A stretch of DNA of 64,000 nucleotides from Tupaia tana (GCA_026018925.1 JAKSZU010000016.1:77448059-77512058); one strand, 5' to 3'. Positions 33,831 through 45,123 are shown, counted from the stretch's first letter. Translations and numbers: made by a program. Notes: generated by a model not told the origin, from the sequence alone.

Positions 33831-35545
33831 TCAGCATTATCTTCAGACTAGACACTGGACACCAGCATGAATCCTTTGAGTTCCGCTTATCCCAAAGAAT
33901 TTCCAGGTATTGAAGGTAAGTTCTTCTGAATGTCAGACTGCTGGCCCTCCCAAAATGTTGACTTATGATCTTGAGTTTATTCTGAGCTGCTTGCTTTTTT
34001 CCTAGTGAAGGATAGTTAAGTTAGGGAGACCTAACATTTGGTGGAGGGTTGTATTTTAAAAGGTTTTTTTCTCCACGGTCTTATCTACCTTAAAAAAAAA
34101 ATACTCTTAATTGGCTTGTTTGTATATTTTGCATGTGAAACTGAAATGTCTTCCTAAATTACAGACTAGTTTATGTGTAAAAATGGAAAATAAAACACCT
34201 AAAAGTGAGGAGAGACGAGGATAACAACCCCTTCTGGCAACCCAGTTAGGTTCAGTCTCTTGTCATTTCTGTTTTTTGGATTTTGTTTTTGCTTTTTGCC
34301 AAGTTTTTGCCACCTATTACTGTCTTAAATTTATATTTCTTTCCTCTGTTACTGTGGGCCACTTATATATTTTCCTGTAAAATCAAAAGCTTTTGAATTT
34401 CCTGTGTTTCTGTTTGTTTTGATTTGTTTGTTTTTTCTTTTCTCTGCCTATTTTGAATTTGTTGCTTTTTCCCACTCATTTGTGGTTTTAAAGTAAAAGA
34501 GGTTTCAAGGCTCTTCAGGAATTTTGTTTTTCTTACTCAGGTTCAGCCAGTGCCAACTAAAATGTAATATCTAAAAGTTAGCCCCTTTTAAACTCATTTG
34601 AAATTACAGACAGATTTTTATAAGTGGTTAAAGAGGTTTTTTAGATAACAGCCTGTTATAAAATGAGCTACTCAAAATTTTGATCCACAGCCTTTCTAAA
34701 TTATCTACCAGGAAAAATAAAAAACTATAAAATCGTGTGTGTGTGTGAGTGTGTGTGCGTGCACGCATGTACACACAGAGGTACCATGAGGGGTTCATAG
34801 AAACATGAGATGTTTAAACTCAAGTGTGATTTATTTTGGTTCAAAGAAAATTCTGAATGTATACATCATTTTTCCATAATACACGTTTTCCATGACTATT
34901 TTGAAGATTTCTATCTGCTTATATATGTTCATACATATAAACATATGGTATATTCTATCTTTTGCTACATGGTAAAATCCTTAAAGAATTATTTTCAACT
35001 TGGTTTACAGATAAATAAGAGTGTTAACATAAATTAATCCAAATATTTTCCAAGTTCATATGATTTAAATAACTTGTGATAGATAAGCCAATTTCAAATT
35101 TCTAGGTAAAATAAAGATGAAGATATCCTCAAATTTTTCAGTATACATTTTTGCCTGGATTTTGTGATCAGACAAGATTAAATGTTTTAAACTTATAAAA
35201 CTATAAGCCTAGCCTAAAAACAAAGTGATCTTTGTATACTCTTTAATAAATAAGACTAGAAATGTAATGTTTTTGGTCTAATGAAAACATGTATTTTCTG
35301 AGTTATCAATAACTTAAGGTGAACATCTAGCATTCACATTTATGAAAATGATTAACAGGAAAATAAATTAATAACTAGCTTTACTTCAACTCCTGATTTT
35401 CAAAAGTAATCAAGACATATAGTTTTAAATAAATTATGTGATTAAAATGGGATAAATGTTTACAAATTATTTTTTCATGAAATTTGAAATATTAAAGTTA
35501 TGCTATGTTAAATTGAGTAATATTCATAAAATGTCTGAGTCATTT

Positions 35546-35811
35546 CTTTTTTTTGGGGGGGAGAGGTTTTTGCTGTAGGGCATGTGCATTCGCCAGAAAG
35601 ATACAGAGAGATTGAGAGACAGAAAGTGAGAAATCACCCCCCCCAGGGGGATGGCCACTCCACAGTCCCTTCTTCTCTATTCTCCTCTCAGGATCTTGGG
35701 CACGCACGCACACCTGCCTGGCATGAGTTTAAGCCACTACGTCCAGGACTTGAACCTCGGTAGACTACATGGGAGTCCAGTGACATAGCCATTACGTCAA
35801 CTGCTGATCCC
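35546..35811 (-). mobile_element. Young tRNA-derived SINE with perfect TSD
   Basis: Full-length copy with 'accccccccagggggatgg' and head 'gccattacgtcaactgctg'. A perfect 17-bp TSD lies at 35529-35545 and 35812-35828. Confidence 0.95.
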
Positions 35812-36424
35812 AAATGTCTGAGTCATTTTTAAGCAAATTAAAGTTTAAAAAGATCTATTTTTATTTAATAGAAATAAAAATATTTGGCCTATTAACAAAA
35901 TTACTTCACATTGTAAAAAGGTGTTCTGTGAGAAAACATATGTTTCTTAGAAACTAAAAATCTGCATATTTATAAGCTGTCGGTATAAGCTAATACCAAA
36001 CTACTTACTTGCTGAGAATTAAGGTTACCAACAGTTTTAAAAAAAAACATAATATATGTAATTTTACATTCAAAGTATGCAAAAGAAAATTAAGATGTGT
36101 TTTTGGTAAAATAAAAATTAGGAACAAGGCATAAAAATTCTTTACTTTTACAATGTCTTATTCTGAGATTACTTAAGATTTTTTTAAAGTAAATTTATTA
36201 AAGAAAGAAATAAAGTAGAAAAACAGTAAGTAGGAAAGAGAGAATTGGGAAGAAAGCTGTAGGCATGAGGATATATTCTTGGTATGGAGTATTAAAAGGA
36301 AAGAGAAATGTTTTGTATAATAAATTATCTCGTATAAATTTTTCGTCCTTAAGTAAATGGCAGAATTATTCCAAAGTGAGAAGAAGGAAAGAAGGGGCAA
36401 AACTGAAAACTTAGAGACCAAATA

Positions 36425-36680
36425 GTGTCGCAGTGGTAAAATGCAAGGTTGTTTTAGGCAGCCTCACGTGGGGAGATTTCTAGTTCACGTGCAGAGACCT
36501 GAGTATGGCAGGCACATGAATGCCCATGATCCAGGGCTGGCTAAAGGTGGGCTTAGATGTGGCATCAGCATTCTTTTGTGGGGTGCTGTCTCTCTCTCTC
36601 TTTACCCTCTCTCACTCCATCTCTTTTTGTCTCTGTCTTGCTCACTCATGGGAAAAAGAAAGAAATAACATTTTAAGAAG
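36425..36680 (+). mobile_element. tRNA-derived SINE, long-body variant
   Basis: 'gtgtcgcagtggtaaaatgc', 'ggggtgctgtctctctctc', 'gctcactcatgggaaaaag'. The head is eroded. Confidence 0.7.
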
Positions 36681-37647
36681 AAAAACTGCTAGCATAAGCA
36701 CAACTAAAAGCTTAAGCACAAACGTAGAAGGTTTGGGTTATATCAGAGAGCGAGAAGAGCTGCAAAGATTTATGAAAGTAATCTCAGAAAGGAATTTTAT
36801 AAATAATCAGGTTGGCTAAGATGTAAAGAAAATTACTTATACGTTTTCCTAAAAATTGAAGAAATTTACTTACATAAAACTGAAATTTTGGCCTCCTGTT
36901 TTAGAACAACAAGATCTTCTTAAATAGTAATCTAGACTTAATAAAAAGAAGCAATCCTACTGCAAGCATTTTTTTCCTTTACATCTTGTAAAAATGAACT
37001 TTAAGAAATTCGTTTTTTATCTACATCGCTTTCTATAATTTCTATTAAAATATCTTTATTGTAAATTTTCCTAAATAAATATTATTTCCCAATGACTTGT
37101 GATCATATTTTGATCAAATGTTATAAGCTTTTTGACATTTTTAACAAGACTTCCCCAACATCAAATTCTAAATGAAGTTTTTCTGACCTCAGTTTGACTT
37201 TGAGATCTTCCAGATAGGCCTCAAGAGAGCCACAAGAATATATTTCTCATTCTGTAGAGATACAAACTGAGTAGGCTTATCTTACCTATTCATTTATATG
37301 GTAAGTATTGTCAAATAACAAAGAGATGTTAAATTTCCTTTAAGGTTATAGTTATACAAATGTTATTGAAGTAAGTGTGCTAAAGATTACATTGCTTTCC
37401 TATAGTTTTGATAGTCCTAATGTGATGCTGTCAGTCATAAATTCTTGTTGTTATCTTAAAATATTACATACTTTAATACAGTTATTAATTTAGGTTTTTT
37501 TAACTAAAGTTGGAAATAACTAAAGTTCTTTGTCAATTACATCATTATTATAATGAGTTGTCATCTATTTGATCTGTTTTAAGTTTTCGCTATCCATAGT
37601 TCCCAAATTACTTATCATAGAAAAGACTCTTAGGAAAACTCTTTTTT

Positions 37648-37815
37648 TTTAAAGAATTGTTTTATTCAATTTTATTCATTCATTCATTTATTTTAATTTG
37701 ACCAGAGAGAAACACAGAGAGAGAGAGAGAGGAAAGCAAGTCACCAGGTCCAGGACTTGAACCATGGTCGGCCATGTGAGAGTGTCCAGCACCTTAACCA
37801 CCATGCCACCTGCGA
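37648..37815 (-). mobile_element. tRNA-derived SINE, short-body variant
   Basis: 'tttgaccagagagaaacac', (GA)n, 'caggtccaggacttgaacc', 'atggtcggccatgtgag', 'accaccatgccacctgc'. Second member of the short subfamily. Confidence 0.8.
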
Positions 37816-38102
37816 AGGTTCTTGAATACAAGTTCCTGAATAACTTTAAGGACAATGCATTGTTCATAACTGAGCCCACAAAAATGAACAACAATGATGT
37901 AAACAACAGAGCCAGTATTTACAATGGTCAGGAATTGCTCTAACTGCTTTAGTTTATTAGTCTCCGCAAAAGAACTACATGAGATAAGTATTCCTTTTAT
38001 CTTTATTTTACAGAAAAGAAACCACGTTCAGAGAGGATGCATAGCTAACAGATTACACAGCTAAATAAAAGGTGGAGCCAGTATTCAAACTCACATCTCC
38101 CC

Positions 38103-38257
38103 AATTTTTTTTTTTTTTTTTTTTTTTTTTAGAGAGAGATTTTTTGCTATAGGGCATGTGAGCTCATTGAAGAGACAGAAAGAGAGAAATCGCCCCTCAG
38201 AGAAGATGGCCATGCCACAATCCCTTCTCCTCCATTCTTCTCTCAGGATTTTGGGCA

Positions 38258-38294
<37 letters not shown>

Positions 38295-38387
38295 AGGGTT
38301 GAGTTTCAAGCTACTGGGTCCAGGACTTCAAAGGTAATCAGCCATGTGGAAGTCCAACAACATAACCATTATGCCATCTGCTGGTCC
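38103..38387 (-). mobile_element. tRNA-derived SINE with CA expansion
   Basis: Poly(T) start, 'tgctatagggcatgtg', body, (CA)n at 38259-38293, head 'ccattatgccatctgctgg'. Short related phrases at the edges ('atctccccaatt', 'tgtctccaattc') are a worn TSD. Confidence 0.85.
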
Positions 38388-38424
38388 CCCATGTCTCCAA
38401 TTCTAAAGTTCAACTTTTCTTTGT

Positions 38425-38625
38425 TTTTAAGTTTCTTTTTTTCTTTCATGAGAGACACAGAGAGAGTCACCACAGTCACCACAGTCCTCTTCCTGCCCCG
38501 CCGCCCAGCCAGCCAGGATCACTGCACGCATGGGCATGCCCTGCATGTTTGGATTGACCTGAGATCCCATGTGGCTTCGTATCATGGAGCAGTACCTCAC
38601 CACCTGCACCACCACAACTGGGCCT
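38425..38625 (-). mobile_element. tRNA-derived SINE, divergent copy
   Basis: 'tttcatgagagacacagag', 'catgggcatgccctgcatg' and the 'cacaactgggcc' end. The head differs from the other subfamilies. Confidence 0.55.
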
Positions 38626-38782
38626 AACGCGCATCCTTTTAACCTCTGTGCTCTGCTGCCTGTCAAAAGCAGTTAAATAAAAGATAAGGTTACATCTTAG
38701 TAAGTGCCAAACGAGGAGACAGGCCATTTATATTCTGAGAGTTTAAAGAAAGGAGACATCAGTGAAGGATAAAGAAGGAAGG

Positions 38783-38945
38783 ACATTTGCCCTGTTACCT
38801 GGGAAATTGCATTTTGCCTCTATGGGCCTCGGTTTCCTCCAGTGAGAAATGAAAATCACAGGACCCGTTTCAGAGGGTCGGTGTGTGAGGATTCAGGAGG
38901 ATATGTAAAAGAGCACGGAGGGGCTTGATGCATGTTTTTGTATGC
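38783..38945 (+). mobile_element. MIR SINE, plus strand
   Basis: 'gcctctatgggcctcggtttcc', 'gtgtgtgaggattcaggagg'. Confidence 0.65.
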
Positions 38946-39559
38946 AGAAAATTCACCTTCGGAGCCCTAACTATAGTCTGAGGAGCAACATTACTTTTTG
39001 TTCACCTGTGCTGTGCTTGTGGGTTCGAGTAAGGGATGAAAGAAGCCCTAAACCTGTCTGAATATGAAGATGCGCTGTCTGACTTCCTCAGCTTGCCTGC
39101 AGGAGCAATCCAAAGACCTCAAATAATTGTCTCAAAAGAACCAATTCAGAGAAAGCACATTACAGGAGGCAAGAAAATTGCCTAATCCTCGTATTGCTGA
39201 GTCCTCAATTTGCAGAAACTCAGAATCAAAATAATGAGGAAATGAGCATTGGGGCCATTCTGAGGCTGTTCCTCCACAAATGCCTGTCAGTTGCCTGCAC
39301 AGAAGGCTCCGACTACCAGGTGGAGAGTCCTTGAGGTCACCTAGTCACAGCCAAGAGACCAGGAAAAGCCTAAATGGAACAATAGGAGCACACGGGGACA
39401 CCAGAGAGAACTGGGTCTGACGGGGTTCTGCAAGCAGCCAGCAGTGATGCTGTGAAGCTCTTCACCTCCCTGGACTCCTCGGGGGAAGACTGCAGTGCTA
39501 AAACATACATGGATCCTCTGAGTACAGGGTGCCCATGGTGGATGCTCAGCAATGGGCCA
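38946..39559. other. Unassigned DNA
   Basis: No gene or repeat recognised. Antisense frames at 39341-39595 do not resemble a known protein. Confidence 0.4.
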
Positions 39560-39795
39560 TAACACAGTAATTAAAAGCAAGGTTCTTAGGTCCACATCCT
39601 GGTTCTATTTATTAGCTCTGTAACCTTGGGCAAGTCCCCCCAAACTCCTTGGCGACTCAGTCTCCTTATCATGAGAAGGAGAGAATGTAGTACCTACCTA
39701 TAGGTTGTTGGGAGGAGTCAATGGGAAAATTATGGTAAACGACTTAGCATAATGTCCACCTCATTGGAAGTAATCGGTAGATGTACTCGTTGCTG
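39560..39795 (+). mobile_element. MIR SINE, plus strand
   Basis: Well preserved: 'acatcctggttctatttattagc', 'tgtaaccttgggcaagtcc', 'gtacctacctataggttgttgg', 'gacttagcataatgtcc'. Confidence 0.85.
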
Positions 39796-39954
39796 TTGAA
39801 CGTGGGCTGTCCTACTGATTTAAGCCTCCTAAATTTCCATGAGGGGAGGAAATTCAAGTGGCACCGGGAAGTGTCCCAGGAGGGAGGATGATTGATAGGA
39901 AGGGAACTGCTGTGTTTCAGGAGGCACCCACATCTGCGTGCTGTGTTTGCAACT

Positions 39955-40065
39955 CAACAGCAAACACTTACGGAGTGTTGATTGTATAAATGTGAGGGAT
40001 ACTAAGTGAAAACAAGGAGTGATCAAAGAGTGTCCAGAGTTTACGGGAGTACGAGGGGGACATGC
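39955..40065 (-). mobile_element. L2-like 3' end, minus strand
   Basis: 'caacagcaaacacttacggag', 'gtgagggatactaagtg', 'aacaaggagtgatcaaag'. Confidence 0.5.
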
Positions 40066-40075
40066 GTGTGCTAAA

Positions 40076-40625
40076 GGCCCAGCACCATGCTCAGCACTTT
40101 ATGTAGTATGAACCACTGAATTCTTGTGACAGTTGTTAGCTAGGGCCGCCATAACAGAACAACACAGACTGGGTGGTTTACTGAAACTGATTTCTCAGAT
40201 CTAGAGCTGGAAGTCTGAGATCAAAGAGCCAGCAGTGTTGGTTTCTCCTGTGGCCTCCCTGCTTGGCTTATAGATGGCTGCCTTCTGGCCATGTCCTCAC
40301 ATGGTCCTTCCTCTGAACATGGGCATCCCTAATGTCATTCTGTATGTACAAATTGCCTCTTCTCATAAGGACACTGGTCCCATTGGATTAGGACCCACCC
40401 ATACGACCTTATGAAACTCTAATTTCCCTTTTGAAAGGTTCTATCTCCAAATATAGTAACATTCTGAAGCACTGGGGGTCAGGACTTCAAGAAGAATTTG
40501 TGGGGACACAATTCAGCCCACAACAGAAGTAAGGACTATTACCCTCCCATTTTACAGGTCTCAAAGTGAGTCTTGGAGTTGCATAAGACCTTGCCTGTAG
40601 CTGAAAGTCACAGCCAGGTCTTCAT
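40076..40625 (-). mobile_element. MIR SINE, minus strand, split by an MLT1 LTR
   Basis: 40076-40135 ('gcaccatgctcagcactttatg') and 40526-40625 ('attaccctcccattttacagg', 'taagaccttgcctgtagctg') rejoin once the LTR is removed. Confidence 0.75.
40136..40525 (-). mobile_element. MLT1-type MaLR solo LTR, minus strand
   Basis: Clear antisense MLT1: 'agggccgccataacagaac', 'agactgggtggtttac', 'ctggaagtctgagatcaaag', 'tggcttatagatggctgcc', 'cacatggtccttcc', 'ctatctccaaatatag', 'aattcagcccacaacag'. Confidence 0.9.
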
Positions 40626-40928
40626 CATTTCAACTCCCATTTGATCGTTACCTTTCTGATGATGCCTGATGATGAAGATGAATGGGACACATATCCCAAG
40701 AGGGTATGAAGGACTCTGATTTGAAGGAATCTGAAGAGCATTCCTTCATTCTCATGGAACCTTCCATTAGTGCACTTACGTGGACTTCCAAGTTCACTTG
40801 GCAGTATCTTGGAGGAGTTACCAGAAGGCTCTTCTTGATTACCTCCTCCACGGACATAGAGCTCATTCCCACACGGGATAGGACATCTTACATCTTATCC
40901 TAGAGACCCCTGAGAAGTTGTTGTATTT
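40626..40928. other. Unassigned DNA
   Basis: Open frames overlap on opposite strands but no family is recognised. Confidence 0.4.
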
Positions 40929-41030
40929 CACATCCGGATGTGAGAGGGTTCTGGACTTTCCATCACTACAGAACATTCACACATGAGGGATCACATATAC
41001 ACAATTTCCCGGGTCCTCAAGGCTCAGGAA
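40929..41030 (+). repeat. 102-bp direct repeat, copy 1
   Basis: Pairs with 42300-42401, with 3 differences in 102 aligned bases by eye. The flanks on both sides are unrelated. It ends in 'caaggctcaggaa'. It does not match any transposon family I know and has no A tail. Both copies open a short frame starting 'atgagggatcacatatac', which I treat as chance. Confidence 0.95.
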
Positions 41031-41149
41031 TCTTACCAACATGTTAGCATCTCATTAAGCAGTGGCACATTGTCGTCTGTTGGGCTCTTGTGGCACCAAC
41101 AAGAATTGTCAAAGCTGACCTTCAAGCCCTCATTGTACAGGAAAGAACC

Positions 41150-41300
41150 AGTGCTTAGGAGTCAGAACCACCTGGAGTTGAACTCTGACTTTACCACTGA
41201 GGGTCAGAAAATCCCTTCTGGCCTTCCTAAATCTGTTTTCTTATCTGAAGAATGGAACCATTAACTCATGGAATAGGAGAACAAGTCAAATGAATGGTGA
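41150..41300 (+). mobile_element. MIR SINE, plus strand
   Basis: 'aaccacctggagttgaactctgac', 'tgttttcttatctgaagaatgg'. Confidence 0.65.
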
Positions 41301-42104
41301 TGATTAGAACTTGGCAGAGAGCAGATCATTTCAGCTTCCCTGCCAGGGCCTGTCTCTCTGACTTCCCTTGCGGCCTGCTTTCCTTATCCCTCCTCCTCCA
41401 GGGTGCCCCTTGCTGTAGCTCCTCTGCATTCTCTGTTCTCACTGCACACGCGTATCTCCTCAGTCTGATCATTTTCTACCATTTACTTTCTGATGCTATC
41501 TGAGTGCTCTACCGCTCAGCTCACTGAGAACCATTCTAATCTCTCTGTCATAGGTACCTGGGCTGAGATTTAAATAATGCAAGTGAGTACCGGCAGCAGA
41601 TATCAAAATCACAGGGGTCTAAGGGAGGGTTTTCTTTTTTATCACATAACAAGGACAGACATTTTAAATAAAGCTAGGAATGGTTTTAAAATTCCACCAG
41701 CAGAGATATGAAAATTGATTTAGTGTCCAATTAAAACCCCATATGTCCAAAGTCCTACCATTGAAGGGGAAGTTTTACAGATGCATATTTCATGCATAAT
41801 TCATACACAAGTACTTTGATTTATTTATGTTTATCTGTGAGGATGGGCTGAGCAGGAGCTACTTTAAACAGATAGTTTTACAGCCTTGAAAAATAAAAGA
41901 GACTCAATTTAGACATTCATAATTAAAGAGCCGCCAATGGCCAAGCATGATGTAGCGTGAGGCAGCCAATCCAATAGCTTGTGAGGAATGAATGTTGGGG
42001 ATTCCCTGGAGTTCTGAGAATAAACCTGAATGGCTCCCAGGCTGCCAGGTGACTGGCCAGCACCACCTGGAATCTGCAGGGCCTCTTTACCAAGACCACA
42101 GGGA
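41301..42104. other. Mostly unassigned DNA
   Basis: 41330-41520 is pyrimidine-rich and could be plus-strand L2. 41600-41930 is AT-rich with TAAT-type motifs but no recognised family. Confidence 0.4.
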
Positions 42105-42235
42105 GATGACTTCAGAATTAGGTCTGCTAAGTGGGGATGAAAACAGTACTTGTACCTCCCACAACCACAGTGAGGATAAATGAGCTGATGCAGGTGAGGC
42201 CAGTGTGTAGAAAGTGCTCCAGAAGTGTTGTGTAG
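42105..42235 (+). mobile_element. MIR SINE 3' part, plus strand
   Basis: 'taagtggggatgaaaacag', 'gtacctcccacaaccac', 'gaggataaatgagctgatgc'. Confidence 0.6.
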
Positions 42236-42299
42236 ACCTTGGAGAGCTGGCATCTCCCTGGCCCCACACCCCATCATTGTAGATTATGGTCAAGAGTGC

Positions 42300-42401
42300 C
42301 ACACCTGGATGTGAGAGGGTTCTGGACTTTCCATCACTACAGAACATTCACACATGAGGGATCACATATACACAACTTCCCGGGTCCTCAAGGCTCAGGA
42401 A
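42300..42401 (+). repeat. 102-bp direct repeat, copy 2
   Basis: About 97% identical to 40929-41030, same orientation, starts 1,371 bp apart. Left flank 'ggtcaagagtgc' and right flank 'attaggcactttg' are unlike those of copy 1. Confidence 0.95.
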
Positions 42402-42514
42402 ATTAGGCACTTTGAGAAAATCATGGATAGTCATGTCTCCTTTCAGACAACATATTTGCCTTCGTGGGGCCCAAAACTCAGGAGTTTGGATCTTTCAGTG
42501 CCTTGTAGGAAAGA

Positions 42515-42700
42515 ACTCATTCATTCATTCACCCAATAAGTAATTCATCCAATAAGTAAATAAATAAATAAATATTGATTGATTGAACTTCTGCTATGTA
42601 TCAGGTCCCATGATCAGTTCTGGGGATGCAATGGCAAACTAAACCAGTAAGTGGTCTCATCATGGAGCTCACAGATGGTCTTCACATTTCATCTACAAGG
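42515..42700 (-). mobile_element. L2 3' end, minus strand
   Basis: 'cattcattcattcaccc', an (AAAT)n insert at 42556-42573, 'ctatgtatcaggtccc', 'ctggggatgcaatggc', 'catggagctcacagatgg'. Confidence 0.75.
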
Positions 42701-42701
42701 C

Positions 42702-43384
42702 CAAGTTTCCTGGAGCTCCCAGGAGAAGTAGAAAAGCCACCACATTGAGAGTAAATGCTCAGAGGCTTTAATAGACTTCTCGGTATCTCCAGCAGCATTC
42801 TGCTGATCCATGGCTATTTCTAGGGAGAGATCTTCGGCTGCTGTCATGGGGACAAAGGTGAGGAGCCAGTCCTGCCACAGGGACCTCGAGGTGTCATGTT
42901 CAAATTAAAAGCACTCAGCACAAACCCGTGCTTTGGAGTTCATGCTGAAAATAATTAGTCAAGACACGGGCAGCATCCAGCCTAGTGAGAACGCAGAATG
43001 CAGCATTAAACTGCCTCAAGAAAAACAAAACAGCACATTCTGGTATTTGCAGGCGTGTCCTTGGCTCTGGAGAACCATAACCAGAGATGGTTCAAGTGCG
43101 AAATGGCTTTGTTGAAGCCGCTGCTTCCTTCTGGCTTTCCCCTTCAAAAGCAACACTAGCTCCTTTGTTTGCAGACTTGGCAGCTTTTTCAGAACCCAAA
43201 TCTACTGTCAGCTCCTCTGAGATTAGAGGTTTTTCTAAGGCCACTGAACTCTCTGAAGATTATTATTTCCTCTGAACTTCATAGACCTTAAGGCTGCTTG
43301 TCATTTACTCCTTGCCCCTTTTATCCATTAGCCTCTTCAAAAATATTCCTGATATCAGAATAATCATCATCATCATAACAATAT
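42702..43384. other. Unassigned DNA
   Basis: No gene or repeat. A 62-codon frame at 43087-43275 is not recognised. A small (ATC/ATA) patch is near 43358-43385. Confidence 0.4.
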
Positions 43385-44030
43385 CATCAACAACCATTTA
43401 TTGAGAGGCTAGCATGTGCCCTGCTCTGTGCCAATCACTTGTGCACTTTGACAAATCGGATCCTCCTAAATATCCTGTGAGGCTGGTGTCTGCAGATTGG
43501 GGTATGTGGCCAGATCTCTCCACAAGGACTGGAGGCCTCATTTTCCCCAGTTGCTGGGAATAATATTGGCTGACAACTCAGCCAAGTTCTTCCCCGGGAA
43601 CTACACCAACTGGATGATAGGAAATGCCTCTCCCTCAAGGTCAATATCACCTTTCCTGGGGGTGGGGGTAGTCTTCCTCCAATGGTTGACTCAGCCTCTT
43701 CCACCCAGGTGAGAGGGGAGATGACTGCAGGGTCATCCCAGCTCCAAGTAGCTAATGAGACTTACACTGGCTGAGGAATAGTCCAACTCTTCCCCCCACT
43801 GGGTCCTGCTTCCTTCACTCCCTAGCAAGTATTAAGCCCTAGAACATTCTCTCCAGTGCACTTCCCCCTCAAAGTCTCATTTCCTGGGGAACTCGGCCTT
43901 CCTTAGTGGTATTATATCTATTCTGCACAACAGAAAACAGAACCTCAAAGAGATAATGTGGTTTTTCCCAAGGCTACATAGCCAGAAGTGTGCACAGAGC
44001 TTGGACCAGTGGACTTCAACTGCAAAACCC
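43385..44030 (-). mobile_element. MIR SINE, minus strand, split by an unidentified element
   Basis: 43385-43495 ('caaccatttattgagaggc') and 43905-44030 ('acctcaaagagataatgtgg', 'aaggctacatagccagaag') look like one MIR. The insert 43500-43905 ends 'catttcctggggaactcggcc' and resembles the reverse complement of 23621-24060. Confidence 0.55.
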
Positions 44031-45023
44031 CTTCAAAGGAGTCCATCTTCTCACTAGAACGTGTTCCTCTCCTTTCACCTTCCAGTAAATGCTGGTTCAA
44101 ATACCCTCTAATGGACATAATTAGTTCATTCTCTCTTCTTTCTTGATACTTCTGGGAAGAGCTGAAATGGCAAAACAGTGGTGGCCTCTTCAACTCTCCC
44201 AGTAGCTCTCTGATCCTAGGGTTAGCAGGACAGAAGCTTGGCCGATAGGAAATAATGTCAAAAAAAAAAAAAAAAAAAGAAAGAAAGAAAAGGAAAGAAT
44301 GTCAAAATCATGGTTTAAAATATTCACTTTGCAAGCTAAATAATGTGATTGAATGCATAAAAGAAATTTAAATTTAAATAATTAAATAAATAAAATGTTC
44401 TGCACTCCTTAGGAATAAAATAGTCACACACCTTCCACCCCAAAATTTTCCAATTGAATTGACTCGGACTCTAAGCACCCACTTGTTAAGGTAGTGAGAA
44501 ATGAAGTCTCTGTCAGGTTCTGTATCCCCTCCTCTTCGTCCAAGTCTCCATATTGCTTGGTACCGGGCAAATGGAGGCAAGGCATGGACCTAGATGCTCA
44601 GGGTTTCATAATTGATACTATTCTTGCTGTTTTAGGGTGCTACCCTGAACCCAAGTCTCTGCTTTCCCCGGGTGATGGTGCCTAGATGGGCTCAGAGAAG
44701 CAATGGTCAGGGGCCTTCCTCTGCAATTGAAAGGCCACAGCGGCCTCACCTCTGCCTTAGATGCACACCATATCCACCCTCCACAGGCATTGGAGATGGA
44801 CGCCTTTCTTCACCATCTATGAATTTTCCCCAAACCCATTCCCACACTCAGCTAAGGAACCCAAACCTGTTTTAACCACTGAAGACACTTCCATCTCTTC
44901 CGGTTATGTAAGCTTTTCTCCTTTTAGAAAATCTGCTTGAGTCACCTCAAAGGGAGTTTCTTTCCAGGAGCAAAGAAGCCATAGGCCTCTGTGGCTCAAA
45001 GGCTCAGTTAGTGTATCATTTTT
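44031..45023. other. Mostly unassigned DNA with a poly(A) insertion
   Basis: The only notable item is the A tract at 44260-44290. The remainder shows no recognised gene or repeat. Confidence 0.4.
44248..44307 (+). mobile_element. Poly(A)-only retroinsertion with TSD
   Basis: The tract A(n)GAAAGAAAGAAA is bracketed by 17-bp copies of 'aggaaataatgtcaaaa' (44248-44264) and 'aggaaagaatgtcaaaa' (44291-44307), one mismatch. It looks like an L1-mediated insertion in which nothing upstream of the tail was copied. Confidence 0.7.
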
Positions 45024-45123
45024 CGTTCTTCTATATCCTCTAATCTATCAGTTTCTGACACAGAGTGCAGACAGTCTGACAGTTACAGTCATATTAAGTG
45101 GAGATATACAATGTCTCTCTTTC
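45024..45123 (-). mobile_element. L1 3' UTR scrap, minus strand
   Basis: 'atatcctctaatctatcag', 'tacagtcatattaagtggag' and 'atatacaatgtctctctttc' match 5060-5160. Cut on both sides. Confidence 0.75.

Larger units (their letters stand above)
33831..37647. other. Long AT-rich tract, possible ERV leader or internal relic
   Basis: About 3.8 kb of AT-rich sequence with no codon structure, broken by two SINEs. It contains 'acctaacatttggtggaggg' near 34030, which could be a degraded primer-binding region after the LTR-like segment. Low-complexity (GT/CA) occurs at 34735-34775. I see no gag, pol or env similarity. Confidence 0.35.
37900..38664 (-). mobile_element. MIR SINE, minus strand, split by two SINEs
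   Basis: 37900-38102 ('ggtcaggaattgctctaactgc', 'ttatttt' then 'acagaaaagaaacc', 'aacagattacacagctaaat') and the tRNA-like end at 38626-38664 ('ttttaacctctgtgctctgctgcc') rejoin after removing both SINEs. Confidence 0.7.

Noticed and set aside
41600-41930. AT-rich segment with several TAAT-type motifs as an enhancer
   Set aside because: Such motifs are expected by chance at this composition. Conservation or chromatin data would be needed.
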